A DNA stretch of 64,000 nt from an uncultured Collinsella sp. (GCA_902496945.1 CABVDE010000003.1:1-64000), one strand, 5' to 3'; positions 51,804-60,495 are shown, counted from the stretch's first letter. The notes: generated from the sequence alone by a model not told the origin. Numbers and translations are program-made.

Positions 51804-52442
51804 CTAGAGCAACTCGTCATCTTGTTTTTGCAGGATACATCCGTAGCGGAAGACGCTTGCAATCAGGCTAATAATCAGGCCTGCAAAGACCATAGAGGGC
51901 TCGAAAAGCTGGCCGGCGAACGCATCAGTAAAGCGGCCGCCAAATCCTGAGAGCATCAATCCCGTGACCGTAGCGCTAAGAAGCCTCACGGCAACGCCGC
52001 CGATAAGAAACAAATGTCCTATTCGACGAAGCATGTAGTTGCATCCAAGGTCAAAAGGCCTGCCGGCTTTTTCAATGTTGGAGAATAGGCTGCACACGCT
52101 GAGCGCGATGGCAAGTGCGAGGCATGTCATCAAGAGACTCCCCAGGGCAGTGTGACCGTCGTGCGCGACGAGCATAAGCGGGGCCTGCTTATTGGTGCCG
52201 ACGAGAGCGAGGCACGGTCCTTCGCCGGCATTAAGCTCTATGGATTGGAGACACAAGCCTTGGGAGAGGTCGGGTAATATCAGCAGAAGGTCAATCGCAA
52301 TGACTGCGAAGAGTCCCAGAGCGAGCAGCGCGGTAATGCAGATTGTGGCCCATTTGCAGATGCAGGCGAGCTTCCTCAGCTCGGCTATTGTCTGTTCGCG
52401 GCTGATGGTTTCATTCGATATAGATGCGTTTCGATGGACCAT
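51804..52442 (-). CDS. DUF2975 membrane protein
   Basis: 212 residues from ATG 52442 (GGAGGGG upstream); an ATG at 52481 is possible. Four hydrophobic segments: ATICITALLALGLFAVIAI, LLMTCLALAIALSVCSLF, IGHLFLIGGVAVRLLSATV and MVFAGLIISLIASVFRYG, with ENIEKAGRPFD-like text (SNIEKAGRPFDLG) typical of DUF2975. Paired with the YozG-like HTH gene. Function unknown. Confidence 0.8.
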   Translation of the reverse strand: MVHRNASISNETISREQTIAELRKLACICKWATICITALLALGLFAVIAIDLLLILPDLSQGLCLQSIELNAGEGPCLALVGTNKQAPLMLVAHDGHTALGSLLMTCLALAIALSVCSLFSNIEKAGRPFDLGCNYMLRRIGHLFLIGGVAVRLLSATVTGLMLSGFGGRFTDAFAGQLFEPSMVFAGLIISLIASVFRYGCILQKQDDELL

Positions 52443-52532
52443 AACCCCTCCAATCGGCGTTTTGGATGATACTTGCATCATATCAGAATTAACGATAAAC
52501 GATAAATAATTACGGATAGTGACTAAGTAATG

Positions 52533-52686
52533 ATTGAAAACGATTAGCGTGAGCTATTAGCTCATTTTGGATGCCGGAGTTTGGTGCGCGGGGGATGAGG
52601 ACAAATGCCAAAACTTCCCGCGATCGCGCAAGCGCTCCATCGTGTTCCCTAATTCATATGGATAGACAACTGTAAACGATTGCAAT
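52533..52686 (+). promoter_or_regulatory. Catabolite-repression-like (cre) sites
   Basis: TGTAAACGATTGCAAT (52671-52686) fits the CcpA cre consensus well; TGAAAACGATTAGCG (52533-52547) is a weaker match. Placed upstream of the PTS operon. Confidence 0.4.
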
Positions 52687-52690
52687 TCTC

Positions 52691-52935
52691 CGGTGAATGG
52701 TCGAAAACTACCGTTCACCGATAATCTCGAAACTGGTGCTAACTGGTATTAAGTCAAAAAGACCAATTCACAAACCTCCATAATGACCTGCATTTTTTCC
52801 ACATGCGATTTAAAGCCACCCTGTGTTGTTTATTCCGTCGAAACAATGTCGATCGGGTAGTCGAACATTTCAAAACGGTTTCAAAACCGCAGGTAGAAGT
52901 GTTAACAAGCGGTGAACGGTCGAAATATCACCGTT
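52691..52935 (+). promoter_or_regulatory. Two copies of a GGTCGAAA...ACCGTT palindrome
   Basis: CGGTGAATGG-N10-CCGTTCACCG (52691-52720) and CGGTGAACGGTCGAAA...ACCGTT (52910-52935) share the core YGGTCGAAA-N4/5-ACCGTT, about 220 bp apart upstream of the PTS operon. The bound factor is unknown. Between and around them 52443-53144 holds no gene I can support. Confidence 0.5.
52732..52747 (+). promoter_or_regulatory. ACTGGT direct repeat, possible GntR half-sites
   Basis: ACTGGT-GCTA-ACTGGT; each half matches the arms of the TGGT-N4-ACCA sites at 53014 and 57307. Confidence 0.3.
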
Positions 52936-53013
52936 AGCGGTGCAAAAACGTTTTACCGTATGAATCAACGAGAGCGAGCTCTTCTGTGGTGATATAGTGA
53001 CAACAACACGACA

Positions 53014-53029
53014 CGTGGTTACTACCAGT
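53014..53029 (+). promoter_or_regulatory. dre-like GntR operator upstream of the PTS operon
   Basis: CGTGGTTACTACCAGT, that is TGGT-N4-ACCA, identical in its 12-bp core to the site before agaS (57307-57322). GntR/UTRA regulators of amino-sugar genes (DasR, NagR, GamR types) recognise such sequences. Confidence 0.55.
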
Positions 53030-53144
53030 TGAGAGACCACAGGTCTTCGAGAAACGCTTACCAAGAAGCTTTAAGGGCGAGCGCCCGCTGGCTTCCAAAA
53101 ATTATCGGACTCAGATCGCACACGCCTTCGGAAGGGAAATTTGA

Positions 53145-53588
53145 ATGGTTGGCTTTATTCTTACCGGTCATGGACAGTTTGCACCCGGCCTCGCAAGCGC
53201 TATCGCTATGGTTGCCGGCGACCAACCCGCTTTTACCGTCGTTCCTTTCGAGGGTGACCAGGCTGCTTCCTATGGTGAGGATCTCCGCGCCGCTATCACC
53301 GCCATGCGCGAGGAGTGCGATGGCGTACTCGTCTTTACCGACCTGCTTGGCGGCACCCCGTTCAACCAGTCGATGATGATTGCCCAGGATGTCGACAACG
53401 TCGAGATCCTGACTGGCACTAACCTTCCCATGGTTATTGAGCTCCTGTTCCTCCGCGGCAACGCCACGCTTGCCGAGCTTGGCGAGCAGGCCGTGACCGT
53501 TGGCCAGACGGGCATCACCGCCCAGACGGTCGCCTCCGTCGCTGGTGCCGAGGAAGAGGATATCTTCGGCGACGAGGACGGCATCTAA
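53145..53588 (+). CDS. agaF: PTS mannose/GalNAc-family EIIA component
   Basis: 147 residues, EIIA-man fold. H9 in LTGHG accepts phosphate from HPr; FTDLLGGTPFNQSMM is the conserved second element. First gene of the PTS operon; it phosphorylates the EIIB at 53906. GGAAGGGA precedes ATG 53145. The stop overlaps the yajC start (TAATG). The sugar is probably N-acetylgalactosamine or galactosamine, judged from the following genes. Confidence 0.9.
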   Translation: MVGFILTGHGQFAPGLASAIAMVAGDQPAFTVVPFEGDQAASYGEDLRAAITAMREECDGVLVFTDLLGGTPFNQSMMIAQDVDNVEILTGTNLPMVIELLFLRGNATLAELGEQAVTVGQTGITAQTVASVAGAEEEDIFGDEDGI

Positions 53589-53869
53589 TGGCCGATTTCG
53601 GAGCCAGCGTCCTAAGCTCCTCGGTCGCTCTTTTGGGCCTGCTTGTCATCATGGGTGTTATTTACACTATCTGGTCTCAGATCAACATGAAGAAGAAGCA
53701 GAAGTACTTCAAGGAGCTGCACACGGAGCTCAGATCGGGTCAGGAGGTTCTTTTCGCCGGCGGTATCTACGGAACCGTCAAAGGCATTGAAGGCGAGAAG
53801 GTCCAGATCAAAGTCCGATCCGGAGCCGTCGTAGATGTTTCGCGTTACGCGATTCAGGAGATCAAGTAA
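53588..53869 (+). CDS. yajC: YajC-like protein inside the PTS operon
   Basis: 93 residues with one membrane helix (LGLLVIMGVIYTIWSQINM) and the YajC pattern KKKQKYFKELHTELRSGQEVLFAGGIYGTVKGI. YajC is normally an accessory of SecDF-YidC. Here it is translationally coupled to EIIA and lies ahead of EIIB, an arrangement also seen in mannose-family PTS operons of other Gram-positives; it may aid insertion of the EIIC/EIID pair. That role is inference. Confidence 0.85.
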   Translation: MADFGASVLSSSVALLGLLVIMGVIYTIWSQINMKKKQKYFKELHTELRSGQEVLFAGGIYGTVKGIEGEKVQIKVRSGAVVDVSRYAIQEIK

Positions 53870-53905
53870 CTGTCGTCAGCAAATAACGAAAGGAAGATGA
53901 TCAAC

Positions 53906-54388
53906 ATGGCAGAACCCAACATTCTTCTTACCCGCATCGATAACCGATTGGTTCATGGTCAGGTTGCAACCCAGTGGAACTCCACTCTGGGCTCCAACCT
54001 CATCCTCGTCGCCAACGACGACGTGGCGACCAACACCATGCGACAGAACCTCATGAAGATGGCCGCTCCCGCCGGCGTCGCTACGCGTTTCTTCTCCCTG
54101 CAGAAGACCATCGACGTCATTGGTAAGGCGAGCCCGCGCCAGAAGATCTTCATCGTGGCCGAAACACCGGAAGACGTGCTTACGCTCGTCAAAGGCGGTG
54201 TGCCTATAAAGAAGGTAAACATCGGCAACATGCACATGTCGGAAGGAAAACGCCAAGTCGCCACCTCCGTCGCAGTAAACGACGAGGATGTCGCTGCGTT
54301 TAAAGAGCTGCAGGAATTGGGGGTGGAGTTGGAGATCAGGCGCGTTCCGAGCACGCCTGTTGAGGACACGAGCAAGCTCTTCTCGTAA
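53906..54388 (+). CDS. agaB: PTS mannose/GalNAc-family EIIB component
   Basis: 160 residues from ATG 53906 (GAAAGGAAG nine bases ahead; ATG 53897 is in frame but too close). H17 in RLVHGQVATQW is the phosphoacceptor. The rest matches EIIB-man/Aga: LVANDDVATNTMRQNLMKMA, VKGGVPIKKVNIGNMH. It passes phosphate from EIIA to the sugar during EIIC/EIID transport. A paralogue lacking this His is at 63627. Confidence 0.93.
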   Translation: MAEPNILLTRIDNRLVHGQVATQWNSTLGSNLILVANDDVATNTMRQNLMKMAAPAGVATRFFSLQKTIDVIGKASPRQKIFIVAETPEDVLTLVKGGVPIKKVNIGNMHMSEGKRQVATSVAVNDEDVAAFKELQELGVELEIRRVPSTPVEDTSKLFS

Positions 54389-54478
54389 TCCTCATGATCC
54401 ACGTTGTCAGGAGTGAAACCCTGACATTCTGTACGTGATATCAAAAGTGCGTACATACATTTTGAAAGGAGGAGCAAG

Positions 54479-55279
54479 ATGGAATACTCGATCATCCAGG
54501 TCGCTCTGGTCTTCGTCGTCACGTTCATCGCGGCAATCGACCAGTTCAACTTCCTCGAGTCTCTCTATCAGCCCATCGTCACCGGCGCCGTCATCGGTCT
54601 TATCCTTGGCGACCTCAACACCGGTCTTCTCGTGGGTGGTACCTATCAGCTCATGACGATCGGCAACATGCCGATCGGAGGCGCTCAGCCGCCTAACGCC
54701 GTCATCGGCGGCATCATGGCAGCCGTTCTCGCTATTGCTACGGGCCTCGAGCCCAACGCGGCAGTCGGCCTTGCCATTCCGTTCGCTCTGCTTGGTCAGC
54801 TCGGCGTTACCCTGGTCTTCACGCTTATGTCGCCGCTCATGTCCTCCGCGGACAATATGGCTCACAACGCTGACACCAAGGGTATCGAGCGTCTGAACTA
54901 CTTCGCCATGGCTCTGCTCGGCCTGATCTTCGCTGTCGTCGTCACCCTGTTCTTCATCGCTGGCGCTACTATCGGCCAGACCATCGCTTCCGCCATCCCG
55001 ACTTGGCTGCAGACCGGTCTGTCCGCTGCAGGCGGCATGATGCGCTTCGTCGGCTTCGCCGTCCTGCTCAAGGTTATGATGAACCGCGATATGTGGGGCT
55101 TCTTCCTCATGGGCTTTGGCCTCGCGCTCATCACCGTTGCCAACGATTCTCTGGCAACCCCTGCCCTGCTCATCCTCGCTCTCATCGGCTTCGGCATTGC
55201 TTTCTGGGACTTCCAGCAGCAGACCGAGCTGAAGGGTGCAGCTGTTTCTGACGGAGGTGACTTCGAAGATGGCATCTAA
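54479..55279 (+). CDS. agaC: PTS mannose/GalNAc-family EIIC component
   Basis: 266 residues, strongly hydrophobic throughout. Aga/sorbose-type EIIC features: AAIDQFNFLESLYQPIVTG, LGDLNTGLLVGGTYQLM and IGGAQPPNAVIGGI. It forms the membrane channel with EIID. AAAGGAGGAG precedes ATG 54479. It ends 11 bases inside eiiD. Confidence 0.93.
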   Translation: MEYSIIQVALVFVVTFIAAIDQFNFLESLYQPIVTGAVIGLILGDLNTGLLVGGTYQLMTIGNMPIGGAQPPNAVIGGIMAAVLAIATGLEPNAAVGLAIPFALLGQLGVTLVFTLMSPLMSSADNMAHNADTKGIERLNYFAMALLGLIFAVVVTLFFIAGATIGQTIASAIPTWLQTGLSAAGGMMRFVGFAVLLKVMMNRDMWGFFLMGFGLALITVANDSLATPALLILALIGFGIAFWDFQQQTELKGAAVSDGGDFEDGI

Positions 55280-56351
55280 TGAGTATGTGATCCCGGAGCA
55301 CTACGAGGATCTCACTCCTGCTCCGCAGCTCGACCAGAAGACCCTCAACAAGATGGCTTGGCGCTCCTGCTTCCTGCAGGCATCGTTCAACTACGAGCGC
55401 ATGCAGGCCGCTGGCTGGCTCTACTCCATCATCCCCGGTCTGAAGAAGATCCACACCAACAAGAACGACCTCGCGGCTTCCATGAGCCACAACCTGGAGT
55501 TCTTCAACACTCACCCGTTCCTGGTCACCTTTGTTATGGGCATCGTGCTTTCGCTCGAGCAGAACAAGGTTGACATCCCCACCATCCGCGCCGTCCGCGT
55601 CGCCGCAATGGGCCCGCTCGGTGGTATCGGTGACGCCCTGTTCTGGCTGACGCTCGTGCCTATCACGGCCGGCATCACCTCCAACATGGCCATCAACGGC
55701 AACGCCGCTGCGCCGATCATCTTCCTGGTGATCTTCAACGCCGTCCAGTTCGCTCTGCGCTTCTGGCTCATGAACTGGTCCTACAAGCTTGGCACCAGCG
55801 CTATTGACGCTCTGACCGCCAACATGCAGGCCTTCACGCGTGCCGCTTCCATCATGGGCGTCTTCGTCGTCGGTTGCCTGGTCGTCACCATGGGTGGCAC
55901 CCAGATCAACCTCCAGATCCCCAACGGCACCACCCGTGGCCTCTCTCCTACTACCGTGATCGTCTCCGAGAAGGAGGCCGAGAACTTCACCGGTATGGAG
56001 GGCATCGATACCGAGACCGCCGAGGCTGGTACCATCGCCATGACCGATGAGGACGGCAACGCCCTCACTGCCACCGATGCCGACGGCAACGAGGTCAAGT
56101 GCGGCGTCGCCGATCTGGGTAACGGCATGGAGTCCGTGACCTACGCTACCGTTACCGAGGATCCGGTCAAATTTTCTGTTGCCGACACCCTCAACACCAT
56201 CGTCCCGAAGCTCGTCCCGCTTATGCTTACGCTGCTGCTTTACTACATGTTCGCTAAGCACAGCTGGACCCCGACCAAGGGCATTCTGCTGCTCTTCGTC
56301 CTGGGCATCCTGGGCGCTGGCCCGCTTGGTCTCTGGCCGAGCATCTGGTAA
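55269..56351 (+). CDS. agaD: PTS mannose/GalNAc-family EIID component with extra domain
   Basis: 360 residues from ATG 55269 (GGAGGTGA upstream). Typical EIID start KMAWRSCFLQASFNYERMQAAGW, then EFFNTHPFLVTFVMG and MGPLGGIGDALFWLT. Between about residues 216 and 307 there is an extra hydrophilic segment (NGTTRGLSPTTVIVSEKEAE... TYATVTEDPVKF) absent from the usual 275-300-residue EIID; the last membrane part then resumes. Overlaps eiiC. Confidence 0.92.
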   Translation: MASNEYVIPEHYEDLTPAPQLDQKTLNKMAWRSCFLQASFNYERMQAAGWLYSIIPGLKKIHTNKNDLAASMSHNLEFFNTHPFLVTFVMGIVLSLEQNKVDIPTIRAVRVAAMGPLGGIGDALFWLTLVPITAGITSNMAINGNAAAPIIFLVIFNAVQFALRFWLMNWSYKLGTSAIDALTANMQAFTRAASIMGVFVVGCLVVTMGGTQINLQIPNGTTRGLSPTTVIVSEKEAENFTGMEGIDTETAEAGTIAMTDEDGNALTATDADGNEVKCGVADLGNGMESVTYATVTEDPVKFSVADTLNTIVPKLVPLMLTLLLYYMFAKHSWTPTKGILLLFVLGILGAGPLGLWPSIW

Positions 56352-56417
56352 GGCTCTAGCTTGAGGGGTGTGTCCCTACGCGGCTCACACCCCGACCCCT
56401 TAAGCCATGTGTATGTT

Positions 56418-56454
56418 AAAAGCCGCGTGCTCGAAAGAGCGCGCGGCTTTTGTT
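56418..56454 (+). terminator. PTS operon terminator
   Basis: AAAAGCCGCG pairs with CGCGGCTTTT, followed by GTTTTC. Confidence 0.85.
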
Positions 56455-56457
56455 TTC

Positions 56458-56487
56458 TTGATGATTCGGGTGTGGCAGACAGATAAT
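56458..56487 (+). promoter_or_regulatory. Promoter of the GntR gene
   Basis: TTGATG, 18-bp spacer, GATAAT. Confidence 0.4.
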
Positions 56488-56536
56488 GCTAAACACCCAA
56501 GGTAGAAGCTGATTTCGAGCAAATAGGGAGGATAGG

Positions 56537-57268
56537 ATGGCGATCGGAGCGCGCAAGCAACCGCTATACGATCAGCTGGTCGATATTCTGACCGAAAAGA
56601 TTGACCATGAATATCACGCCGGTGACATGATTCCTTCCGAGCGCGAACTTTCGGAGCGCTATGGTCTCTCGCGCACCACGGTACGCCTGGCTCTGCAGGA
56701 ACTAGAGCGTTTAGGACTGGTGGTTCGGCAGCACGGCCGCGGTACCTTTGTGACCGACCGTTCGGCAAAGGCAACCAATCTTATGCAGTCCTACAGCTTT
56801 ACCGAGCAGATGCGCGCGATGGGGCGCGACCCCGAGACCACGATTCTCGAGTTTTGCGAGATGGAGGCCGATAAGAATCTGGCCGAGCATATGGGACTAC
56901 GTATCGGTGATCGCATTTTTAAGCTCAAGCGCCTTCGTTCTGCCGACAACATGCCCATGATGGTCGAACGCAGCTATCTACCGGTTCGTCAATTTCTGTC
57001 CCTAAAGCGACCGCTGCTGGAGCATAAGCCGCTTTACGATGTGATTGAGCAAGACTTTCAGCAAAAGATACGCGTGGCCGAAGAGGAGTTCTATGCGAGC
57101 ATAGCCCGTCCCACCGATGCCCACCTTTTGGGAATTGTCGAGGGCTCGCCTGTGCTCGATTTGGTCAGGACTACGTATAACGAGTCAAACGAGGTTGTGG
57201 AGTATACGCTCTCGGTTGCTCGTGCCGATCAGTTTAAATACAAGGTCTATCACCAGCGCAACGTTTAA
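56537..57268 (+). CDS. GntR/HutC regulator of the amino-sugar locus
   Basis: 243 residues. Winged helix at about 8-75 (LYDQLVDILTEKIDHEYHAGD, LSRTTVRLALQELERLGLVVRQ), UTRA domain from about 85 with LKRLRSADNMPMMVERSYLPVRQF. This is the NagR/DasR/GamR branch whose effectors are amino-sugar phosphates. It sits between the PTS operon and agaS, and the two TGGTTACTACCA sites in the locus are its probable targets. AGGGAGG precedes the ATG. Confidence 0.92.
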   Translation: MAIGARKQPLYDQLVDILTEKIDHEYHAGDMIPSERELSERYGLSRTTVRLALQELERLGLVVRQHGRGTFVTDRSAKATNLMQSYSFTEQMRAMGRDPETTILEFCEMEADKNLAEHMGLRIGDRIFKLKRLRSADNMPMMVERSYLPVRQFLSLKRPLLEHKPLYDVIEQDFQQKIRVAEEEFYASIARPTDAHLLGIVEGSPVLDLVRTTYNESNEVVEYTLSVARADQFKYKVYHQRNV

Positions 57269-57306
57269 CGCCTTCAGTGTTTTCATATGAGGATTCTTTG
57301 CATTTA

Positions 57307-57322
57307 ACTGGTTACTACCAGA
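57307..57322 (+). promoter_or_regulatory. dre-like GntR operator upstream of agaS
   Basis: ACTGGTTACTACCAGA; it overlaps the -35 region of a promoter whose TATAAT is at 57338-57343, so binding should repress. Confidence 0.6.
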
Positions 57323-57382
57323 CAACCAACCGAAGTGTATAATTGCACGTCAGAGGATTACTTCTAGAGAGAGGTATTAGAA

Positions 57383-58549
57383 ATGTTCGAGAAGAGTGTC
57401 GAGGAGCTCACCGAGCTCGGCGCCCAGATCACCACGGCCGAGATTGCTCAGCAGCCCGAGCTTTGGCGTGATACGCTCAACATCTATCGCGAGAACAAGG
57501 AGGCCATCGAGGCCTTCCTGGCCGATGCTCGCGCCATGGGCGAGGGTCGTCTGTCTGTTGTCTTCACCGGTGCCGGTACGTCCGACTATGTTGGCGATAC
57601 CTGCGCCCCGTACCTGCGTCACGCCGGCAACACTGATCTCTACGACTTTAAGCCCATCGCCACGACTGACATCGTGAGCGCTCCGCGCGACTTCCTGCGC
57701 CCCGAGGATCCCACGCTCGTGGTTTCCTTTGCCCGCTCCGGCAACAGCCCCGAGAGCCTTGCCGCCGTCGCCGTTGCCAAGGAGCTCGTCCACAACGTCA
57801 AGTTCCTCAACATCACCTGCGCTCCCGAGGGCAAGCTCGCCGTCGAGTCCGCCGATGACCCCAACGCGCTGACGCTGCTCATCCCGCGCGCCAACGACAA
57901 GGGCTTCGCCATGACCGGCTCCTACACCTGCATGACCCTGCTCTCCACCCTTATCTTTGACGAGGCTTCCGACGAGCAGAAGGCCGAGTGGGTCGAGACC
58001 ATCGCAAAGATGGGCGAGGAGGTCATCGCTCGTGAGCCCGAGGTCGCCGATTACCTGGCTGGCGACTTCAACCGCGTGACCTACCTGGGTTCCGGCTCCT
58101 TCGGTGGCCTTGCTCAGGAGAGCCAGCTCAAGATCCTCGAGCTTGCTCATGGCCTGGTCGCTACTTCCTACGACACCTCCATGGGCTATCGTCACGGACC
58201 CAAGTCCTTCGTCGACGACAAGACCCTCGTCTTCGTCTTCGTTAACAACGACGCCTACACCCGTCAGTACGACATCGACATCCTCAACGAGATCGGTGGC
58301 GACGAGATCGCACAGCACACCGTTGCCGTTCAGCAGGATGGCGCTACCGTCTACGAGGGTGAGTCCTTCACCTTCAAGGGTTACGAGGCACTTCCCGAGG
58401 GCTACCTTGCTCTGCCGTTCGTGATGTTTGCTCAGGCCATCAGCCTGCTCAACTCCGTTCGCGTGGGCAACACGCCCGATACGCCGAGCCCCACCGGCAC
58501 GGTCAACCGCGTGGTCAAGGGCGTGACGATTCACCCCTTCACCGCTTAA
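57383..58549 (+). CDS. agaS: AgaS-type SIS-domain sugar-phosphate isomerase/deaminase
   Basis: 388 residues, two SIS domains. GAGTSDYVGDTCAPYLR, SFARSGNSPESLAAV (phosphosugar-binding Ser) and LGSGSFGGLAQESQLKILELAHG plus YRHGPKSFVDDKTL are typical of AgaS. It converts galactosamine-6-phosphate to tagatose-6-phosphate and ammonia. AGAGAGG precedes the ATG, and a GntR site lies in the promoter. Confidence 0.93.
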   Translation: MFEKSVEELTELGAQITTAEIAQQPELWRDTLNIYRENKEAIEAFLADARAMGEGRLSVVFTGAGTSDYVGDTCAPYLRHAGNTDLYDFKPIATTDIVSAPRDFLRPEDPTLVVSFARSGNSPESLAAVAVAKELVHNVKFLNITCAPEGKLAVESADDPNALTLLIPRANDKGFAMTGSYTCMTLLSTLIFDEASDEQKAEWVETIAKMGEEVIAREPEVADYLAGDFNRVTYLGSGSFGGLAQESQLKILELAHGLVATSYDTSMGYRHGPKSFVDDKTLVFVFVNNDAYTRQYDIDILNEIGGDEIAQHTVAVQQDGATVYEGESFTFKGYEALPEGYLALPFVMFAQAISLLNSVRVGNTPDTPSPTGTVNRVVKGVTIHPFTA

Positions 58550-58567
58550 TCGCGTCCCCCTGTAAGG

Positions 58568-58605
58568 GCGCCCGTCCGCTCATAACGGCTGGCGGGCGCT
58601 TTTTG
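58568..58605 (+). terminator. agaS terminator
   Basis: GCGCCCG pairs with CGGGCGC, with weaker inner pairing, then TTTTTG. Confidence 0.75.
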
Positions 58606-58666
58606 TTTTACGTGAGCTGGGTATAAGCATCACCACAGTCAACTGCTTTAGAAGCAAGGAGTGCAT

Positions 58667-59836
58667 ATGAGCACGTATGCAATTAAGGCTGACAAGTTCT
58701 TCTTGCCGGCAGGCCCGCAACTGGGCGGCTATCTCATGGTCGAGGATGGCGTCTTTGGCGCCTGGCAGGCCGACGAGCCCTCTTGCGAGATTAAGGACTA
58801 CACGGGATCGTGGATCGCACCGGGTATGGTCGATACTCACATCCATGGCTTCTACAACCACTCAACTACCGATAACGATCCCGAGGGTATCGATATCAGC
58901 TCGACCGAGCTCGCCCGTCGCGGTACCACCAGCTGGCTGCCCACGACGTTCACCGATGGCGTCGAGCAGATCAAGGATGCCTGTGCCGCCATCGCCCAGG
59001 CTGACGAGGGCCGTGGCCCCGACTTCTGTGGAGCCCGCATTCAGGGCATCTACCTGGAGGGCCCCTTCTTTACCATGAAGCACGTGGGCGCGCAGAACCC
59101 CGCCTATCTGGTTGATCCCTCCGAGGAGGTCTTCGACCAGTGGCAGGAGGCTGCCGGCGGGCGCATCGTTAAGAGCGCCATGGCTGCCGAGCGCGACGGT
59201 GCTGTCGCCTATGCTGCCGCTCTTAACGCCAAGGGTGTCGTGACCAGCATCGGCCACTCCGACGCTACCTACGATGAGTGCGTCGCTGCGATCAACGCAG
59301 GCGCCAGCTGCTTTACGCACACCTTTAACGGCCAGCGTGGTCTGCATCATCGTGAGCCCGGTGTCGTGGGTGCCGCTATGGCTACGCCTGAGACCTACGC
59401 CGAGGTTATCTGCGACGGCAAGCACGTGAACCCCGCCGCTATCAAGGCGCTGCTGCAGGCCAAGGGCTGGCAGCACACGGTGCTCATCACCGACTGTCTG
59501 GGCTGCGGTGGCATGCCCGAGGGCAGCTACACCAGTGGTGGCATGGATGTCATCATGAAGGACAACCTGTGCTGGCTCGCCGACGGCAAGAGCATTGCCG
59601 GCTCGGTGCTCACGCTTGCCCAGGGCGTCAAGAATATCGTCGACTGGGGCATCGCCAGCGCCGATATCGCCATTCGCATGGCAACCGAGGTACCGGCACG
59701 CTCCGTGCACATCGAGGATAAGTGCGGCAGCATCATGCCGGGTCGCGACGCCGACTTTGTCGTGTTCGACCATGAACTCACCCTCGTCGAGACGTATGTT
59801 GGCGGACAGAGCGTCGGCAACGCATTTACCGAGTAA
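58667..59836 (+). CDS. nagA: N-acetylhexosamine-6-phosphate deacetylase
   Basis: 389 residues from ATG 58667 (AAGGAG six bases upstream). Amidohydrolase fold: HxH in PGMVDTHIHGFYNH, metal-site Glu in GIYLEGPFF, SIGHSDATYDE, THTFNGQRGLHHREPG and catalytic Asp in VLITDCLGCGGM. It deacetylates GlcNAc-6-P or, in this setting, GalNAc-6-P (then called AgaA). A C-terminal fragment of a second copy lies at 62565. Confidence 0.94.
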   Translation: MSTYAIKADKFFLPAGPQLGGYLMVEDGVFGAWQADEPSCEIKDYTGSWIAPGMVDTHIHGFYNHSTTDNDPEGIDISSTELARRGTTSWLPTTFTDGVEQIKDACAAIAQADEGRGPDFCGARIQGIYLEGPFFTMKHVGAQNPAYLVDPSEEVFDQWQEAAGGRIVKSAMAAERDGAVAYAAALNAKGVVTSIGHSDATYDECVAAINAGASCFTHTFNGQRGLHHREPGVVGAAMATPETYAEVICDGKHVNPAAIKALLQAKGWQHTVLITDCLGCGGMPEGSYTSGGMDVIMKDNLCWLADGKSIAGSVLTLAQGVKNIVDWGIASADIAIRMATEVPARSVHIEDKCGSIMPGRDADFVVFDHELTLVETYVGGQSVGNAFTE

Positions 59837-59848
59837 CGACAGAAAAAG

Positions 59849-59880
59849 ACGGCGGGCCCGAATTTGCTCGGACCCGCCGT
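59849..59880. terminator. Bidirectional terminator between nagA and flavodoxin
   Basis: ACGGCGGG pairs with CCCGCCGT, with an inner CCGA/TCGG. Confidence 0.75.
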
Positions 59881-59910
59881 ATGGGTTAACGCTCAAAAGC
59901 ACCTTAACAG

Positions 59911-60495
59911 TTACAGCTTGTTAGCGATCTTCTTTGCCGTGCGCTTGACGCCGGCTACCAGGCCTCCCGCAGGGTGCTCCTTTTCGTATGCCAGGCGCTT
60001 CTCGCGTTTGGCATACTCTTCGACGATGATATCGCCATATTCATCCTCGATCTTACCGAAGAAATCGACGGCACCCTTAATTTCCTCGGCGTTGGGATGG
60101 CCTTTCTGGACACCGCCGGTGAGCTTGAACGGCCCCCACGTGTCAAAGCCGGGGCAGCCGTAGACGCCCATAAAGATGGCCTGTTTCATGCGGCAGATGC
60201 CATCGATATCCTTGCCGTACCACTTGTTTTTGCCACCGTAGGTCATAAGGCCAAACACCTTGTCCTGCGGCTGTAGCACGTTAGTGAGCACGCGTGCCAT
60301 GTCCTTGTCGATCTCGGAGTAATAGATACCCGTGGCGACACCAATCAGGTGATATTCGTGCAGGTCGGGGTACTCGTTTTTGCCAAGTGCCTTGACGTCG
60401 AGGGTATCGATCTCGGGGTGCGCCTCGACGATGGCGTCCACGAGCTTTTTCGTATTGCCGTGATGGCGCGAGGCGTAGAGGATGATGGTTCGCAT
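59911..60495 (-). CDS. Flavodoxin-family protein
   Basis: 194 residues from ATG 60495 (MRTIILYASRHHGNTKKLVDA); the open frame continues upstream but only as antisense to the epimerase. The FMN phosphate loop ASRHHGNT replaces the usual T/SxTGNT, with YGGKNKWYGKD and YGCPGFDTWGPF contacting the flavin. Possibly a single-electron carrier or flavoprotein reductase. Its C-terminus is basic (KRTAKKIANKL). It is the only minus-strand gene of the sugar locus. Confidence 0.85.
   Translation of the reverse strand: MRTIILYASRHHGNTKKLVDAIVEAHPEIDTLDVKALGKNEYPDLHEYHLIGVATGIYYSEIDKDMARVLTNVLQPQDKVFGLMTYGGKNKWYGKDIDGICRMKQAIFMGVYGCPGFDTWGPFKLTGGVQKGHPNAEEIKGAVDFFGKIEDEYGDIIVEEYAKREKRLAYEKEHPAGGLVAGVKRTAKKIANKL

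Noticed and set aside
52443..53144. Sigma-54 promoter for the mannose-type PTS
   Set aside because: No TGGCAC-N5-TTGCA element was found, and no LevR-type activator gene is adjacent.
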